A program made the translations under genes and the position numbers. Positions 62,129-64,000 of a stretch of DNA of 64,000 nt are shown piece by piece. The DNA is taken from positions 1,736,001-1,800,000 of the forward strand of contig NZ_FNVQ01000001.1 in NCBI RefSeq assembly GCF_900108065.1. The letters are read 5' to 3'. The notes beneath the pieces were generated by a model, which saw only the letters and a program-made list of their open reading frames with translations, was not told where the DNA came from and did not search any database. The stretch's first letter is position 1. Each line of letters starts with the position of its first letter. The DNA comes from Marinobacterium lutimaris (lineage in GTDB: Bacteria; Pseudomonadota; Gammaproteobacteria; Pseudomonadales; Balneatricaceae).

Positions 62129-62600
62129 CGTTCAACCTCCGTTCCCGGGTGCCAAACAGCGCCAGCATGGCGGCATCGCGTTGATCCTCGTTACTGCGTC
62201 CGGTCCAGCCGGTGATACGGTTGAATAGAGCCGCGTCCTTCTTTGTCTGCTTTGCGTAACCACCCAAGGGCTTAATTGCCACGTAATCAGCGCCAGCTTG
62301 CTTCAAATAGGCCACAACCAGACGGCCAAGGCACTTCACGCGGCCGACATCCTGGCTGATCTTTTCGCGGATCTTCTGCTTCTGGACGGGGGTTAGTGGC
62401 TTTTTACCGAAATTCTTTGGGAACGTGGGCTTCGCCAGTTCAACGTCTTCAACAACGAACTTTGCGCCAGCCTCCACGTACTGATCGATCAGCGTCATCA
62501 ACTCGAACAAATGCAACGCCTTCATATCGACAAGCTTGGCGCCATTGGCGATACCTACACCGCACTTCTCCTGGTCCGGATCAATCCCGATGGTCAGCAT
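62112..62600 (-). CDS. RuvC-like phage Holliday-junction resolvase
   Basis: 162 aa from MLTIGIDPDQEKCGVGIANG. RNase H fold acidic residues: D in IGIDPDQ, E in VVEDVELAKPTF, D in NEDQRDAAMLALFG near the C-terminus. Basic central part (KKPLTPVQKQKIREK). Start at 62600 has GAGAGG upstream; it overlaps the next gene by 7 bases. Confidence 0.82.
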   Translation of the reverse strand: MLTIGIDPDQEKCGVGIANGAKLVDMKALHLFELMTLIDQYVEAGAKFVVEDVELAKPTFPKNFGKKPLTPVQKQKIREKISQDVGRVKCLGRLVVAYLKQAGADYVAIKPLGGYAKQTKKDAALFNRITGWTGRSNEDQRDAAMLALFGTRERRLNDVASR

Positions 62601-62968
62601 CCAGGGCGAACCTCTCTCACTTTGTAAACCGAGCATATTTCCTTCTTCGTGAACACCCGCAGCTCCGTCCAGTCCTCACCGTCACCCATATCAAGCTGTG
62701 CGCCTGCAAGATTCGGGCGCCAGCTGTTCGAAACCTTCATCGCCAAAAAGCGGAGTTCACGCTCCCAGTCCAACCAATGGAAAGTTTCAACCTCACAACG
62801 GTTCCGAACCTCCAACATCAACCGCGCCTTACTTGCCAACGTCGGCGTTAACACTACTACTAGGCGGTACTGATCCACGTTGGTGAATAGGTGCTGGCGC
62901 GTATCCATCGAGTGTGAGAAACGAGCGTAGCGCCACGCTTCTTTCCACTGTTCACGGGGTGACAACAT
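62594..62968 (-). CDS. Phage protein, 124 aa, unknown
   Basis: Mixed alpha/beta; LVVVLTPTLASKARLMLEVRN split and ETFHWLDWERELRF. Overlaps both neighbours, so part of the early/middle operon. Not recognised. Confidence 0.6.
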   Translation of the reverse strand: MLSPREQWKEAWRYARFSHSMDTRQHLFTNVDQYRLVVVLTPTLASKARLMLEVRNRCEVETFHWLDWERELRFLAMKVSNSWRPNLAGAQLDMGDGEDWTELRVFTKKEICSVYKVREVRPGC

Positions 62969-63206
62969 CAGTCATACCCTCCAGCTCTTTCAGAATAACT
63001 TGCCCCGCTGCAGCGATATCAGCCTGCGACGACTCAGAAAGGTTCGTTGCCATCTCATGCAGCTGGCGCACCGGTATATGCAGGACCTCGCGGCACGTCG
63101 CCAGGTGATCAGTCAGCGCGCTGTGTTCCTCTGCATTCGCGAGGATCATCGCCAGTGTCATCGCGTTGTGTCGTTGCCGCTCAGTAATCAGTTCAGTTCT
63201 TTCCAT
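62952..63206 (-). CDS. Phage protein, 84 aa, helical, unknown
   Basis: RQRHNAMTLAMILANAEEHS and ADIAAAGQVILKELEGM give a helical protein. Overlaps the 124-aa gene by 17 bases and the next by 14. Confidence 0.55.
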   Translation of the reverse strand: MERTELITERQRHNAMTLAMILANAEEHSALTDHLATCREVLHIPVRQLHEMATNLSESSQADIAAAGQVILKELEGMTDVVTP

Positions 63207-63402
63207 TAGCCCGTTCCTCTCGTCGTATTCGACGCATACGCTCGCCGATATCCTTCTTCAGCGCCTCTGACTTGCCCTTTGCCCAACGTTCCATCCCATC
63301 CGGTGATCGCTTAAGCAGCGCCCTCGCTAAGCAATCACGACGATGACTCTCCTCGGCATCAAGACTGGCCACCACGTCACCCTCTACCAAAGATCGAATC
63401 AA
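63193..63402 (-). CDS. Phage protein, 69 aa, basic, unknown
   Basis: Charged helix-rich (KSEALKKDIGERMRRIRREE). Might bind nucleic acid by charge. Overlaps the zinc-finger gene by 26 bases. Confidence 0.5.
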   Translation of the reverse strand: MIRSLVEGDVVASLDAEESHRRDCLARALLKRSPDGMERWAKGKSEALKKDIGERMRRIRREERANGKN

Positions 63403-63565
63403 AAGGATGCGCTGGCGCTTCTTTAAGCCTGGTCAGCTCAACAAGCGCATCAAGCCGTCGCTGATTGCATGGGGCGCAGATGTAGGCGATTCCCTTTCGA
63501 AGGGTTGCGTCACGAATCTCACCCATCGACTTGCGGCAAACCGTACACTTAATCTCTTTAGCCAT
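63377..63565 (-). CDS. Small zinc-finger phage protein
   Basis: 62 aa from MAKEIKCTVCRKS; two CxxC motifs (CTVC, CAPC) about 25 residues apart, treble-clef style. A GTG at 63574 is an alternative start; GGGGTGA precedes the ATG. Confidence 0.65.
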   Translation of the reverse strand: MAKEIKCTVCRKSMGEIRDATLRKGIAYICAPCNQRRLDALVELTRLKEAPAHPFDSIFGRG

Positions 63566-63566
63566 C

Positions 63567-64000
63567 TCAATCACCCCAGCTCGTATCGTGAATATCCATC
63601 AACGCAGCAGACACTTGCCGGCGTGCTTCCCGTCGATCGACTGCTGGCGCAGCAGACCCGGCTGGCGGCGGCATTACACCGGTGTATCCGGTTGCATGGC
63701 GCTTCAGGTGGCGAATCAGCTTGTGCTCCCACTGAGACTGGGTGTGGGCTACCGCCTCGCCGTTCCAGTAGCTGCGAAACTCACCCAGGATCTCGTCCGC
63801 CTGGTCTGTCTCGATCTTGCTCAACACAACGCCAGCTGCCTGAGCTCGCTCGTAAAACCCGTCGCGCGGCACCCATTCGAAATGCATCTCGAAGCGTTCA
63901 CGGCTATCCGACGCTTTCGGGAACGGCACCACAGCGCCAGCACTGCTCGGTTGGTCAAACAGGGCCTGCTCGTGATCAGGGAGTTGATCAGTGGGGATGT
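63567..64000 (-). CDS. DnaT-like primosomal protein, 5' end outside the window
   Basis: The frame is open from 64000 (IPTDQLPDHEQAL onward) to the TGA at 63567. The part near FEMHFEWVPRDGFYERAQAAG and FRSYWNGEAVAHTQSQWEHK resembles the DnaT C-terminal domain, which loads the helicase with DnaC-type partners. An internal GTG at 63932 is not the likely start. Confidence 0.75.
   Translation of the reverse strand, partial: IPTDQLPDHEQALFDQPSSAGAVVPFPKASDSRERFEMHFEWVPRDGFYERAQAAGVVLSKIETDQADEILGEFRSYWNGEAVAHTQSQWEHKLIRHLKRHATGYTGVMPPPAGSAAPAVDRREARRQVSAALMDIHDTSWGD

Larger units (their letters stand above)
41776..64000. mobile_element. Lambda-like/HK97-like tailed prophage, left end in tRNA-Val, right end beyond the window
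   Basis: All modules from DNA metabolism to tail fibres are read on the minus strand in lambda order, and every virion gene seen is intact. Structural proteins are HK97 type (portal, protease, capsid, gp10-type adaptor), with a long-tail set (tube, frameshifted chaperones, tape measure), so a siphovirus. Integrase, repressor and replication start are not in view and should lie right of 64000. At least 22.2 kb is present. Confidence 0.95.

Noticed and set aside
1-64000. CRISPR array, insertion sequence or rRNA
   Set aside because: No regularly spaced identical repeats with unique spacers, no transposase and no rRNA sequence were seen; the short tandem arrays have no spacers.

Overview
The window looks like a chromosomal segment of a marine-type gammaproteobacterium (Oceanospirillales/Alteromonadales-like). 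The basis is gene content: TRAP transporter, Opr-type porin, MscS channel, selD-mnmH with a selenate-type ABC transporter, VF530 and YeeN proteins. Genus is not determined. About 41.7 kb of host sequence (1-41775) is followed by a prophage that runs off the right edge (41776-64000).

Host, left part (1-14.4 kb): a zinc-uptake operon read on the minus strand (Zur box, a 46-aa membrane protein, znuC, znuB, partial znuA), aquaporin Z, a secreted M28 aminopeptidase with a PA domain, a CWC protein, YeeN, a VF530 protein, an AT-rich patch (membrane protein, PIN-like RNase, secreted Cys/His peptide), an IclR regulator with a TTG start, a tandem HD-GYP protein, a small unknown gene, a porin and a periplasmic metallo-beta-lactamase-fold hydrolase.

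Selenium and tRNA block (14.8-24.8 kb): selD, mnmH, substrate-binding protein, ATPase, fused permease and mscS form one minus-strand operon ending at a strong terminator. Its job is inferred to be selenium-oxyanion uptake, selenophosphate synthesis and 2-selenouridine formation at tRNA position 34. Next to it lie an FMN reductase, a glycosyltransferase of the tRNA-queuosine mannosyltransferase family, an alkyltransferase-like protein and a large lipoprotein. Then come a DyP peroxidase, an NhaC-type antiporter and a GNAT acetyltransferase (25-28.2 kb).

Aromatic catabolism (28.4-41.1 kb): a complete protocatechuate 4,5-cleavage pathway. ligJ-ligK-galD-ligI-ligA-ligB lie on the minus strand. A LysR regulator with two HTH domains, ligC, an aldo/keto reductase and a TRAP transporter lie on the plus strand, followed by an AraC regulator. 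LigAB opens the ring, LigC and LigI make and hydrolyse the pyrone, GalD, LigJ and LigK finish to pyruvate and oxaloacetate, and the TRAP system presumably imports the aromatic acid.

Prophage (41776-64000+): integrated at the 3' half of a tRNA-Val(GAC) gene. The 45-bp tRNA fragment and the original tRNA terminator mark the host junction. Gene order is lambda-like and the virion genes are HK97-like. From right to left: DnaT-like and small early genes, RuvC-like resolvase, candidate late regulator, two LexA boxes, terminator, lysozyme, holin, Rz/Rz1, HNH, terminase, portal, protease, capsid, connectors, tail tube, chaperones with a -1 frameshift site, tape measure and tail tip/fibre. Two plus-strand cargo genes sit next to the attachment site. 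Integrase, repressor and the intact tRNA must lie beyond the window.

A cross-cutting feature is a set of different 13-15-bp degenerate tandem repeats in several host intergenic gaps, often abutting or overlapping stop codons.
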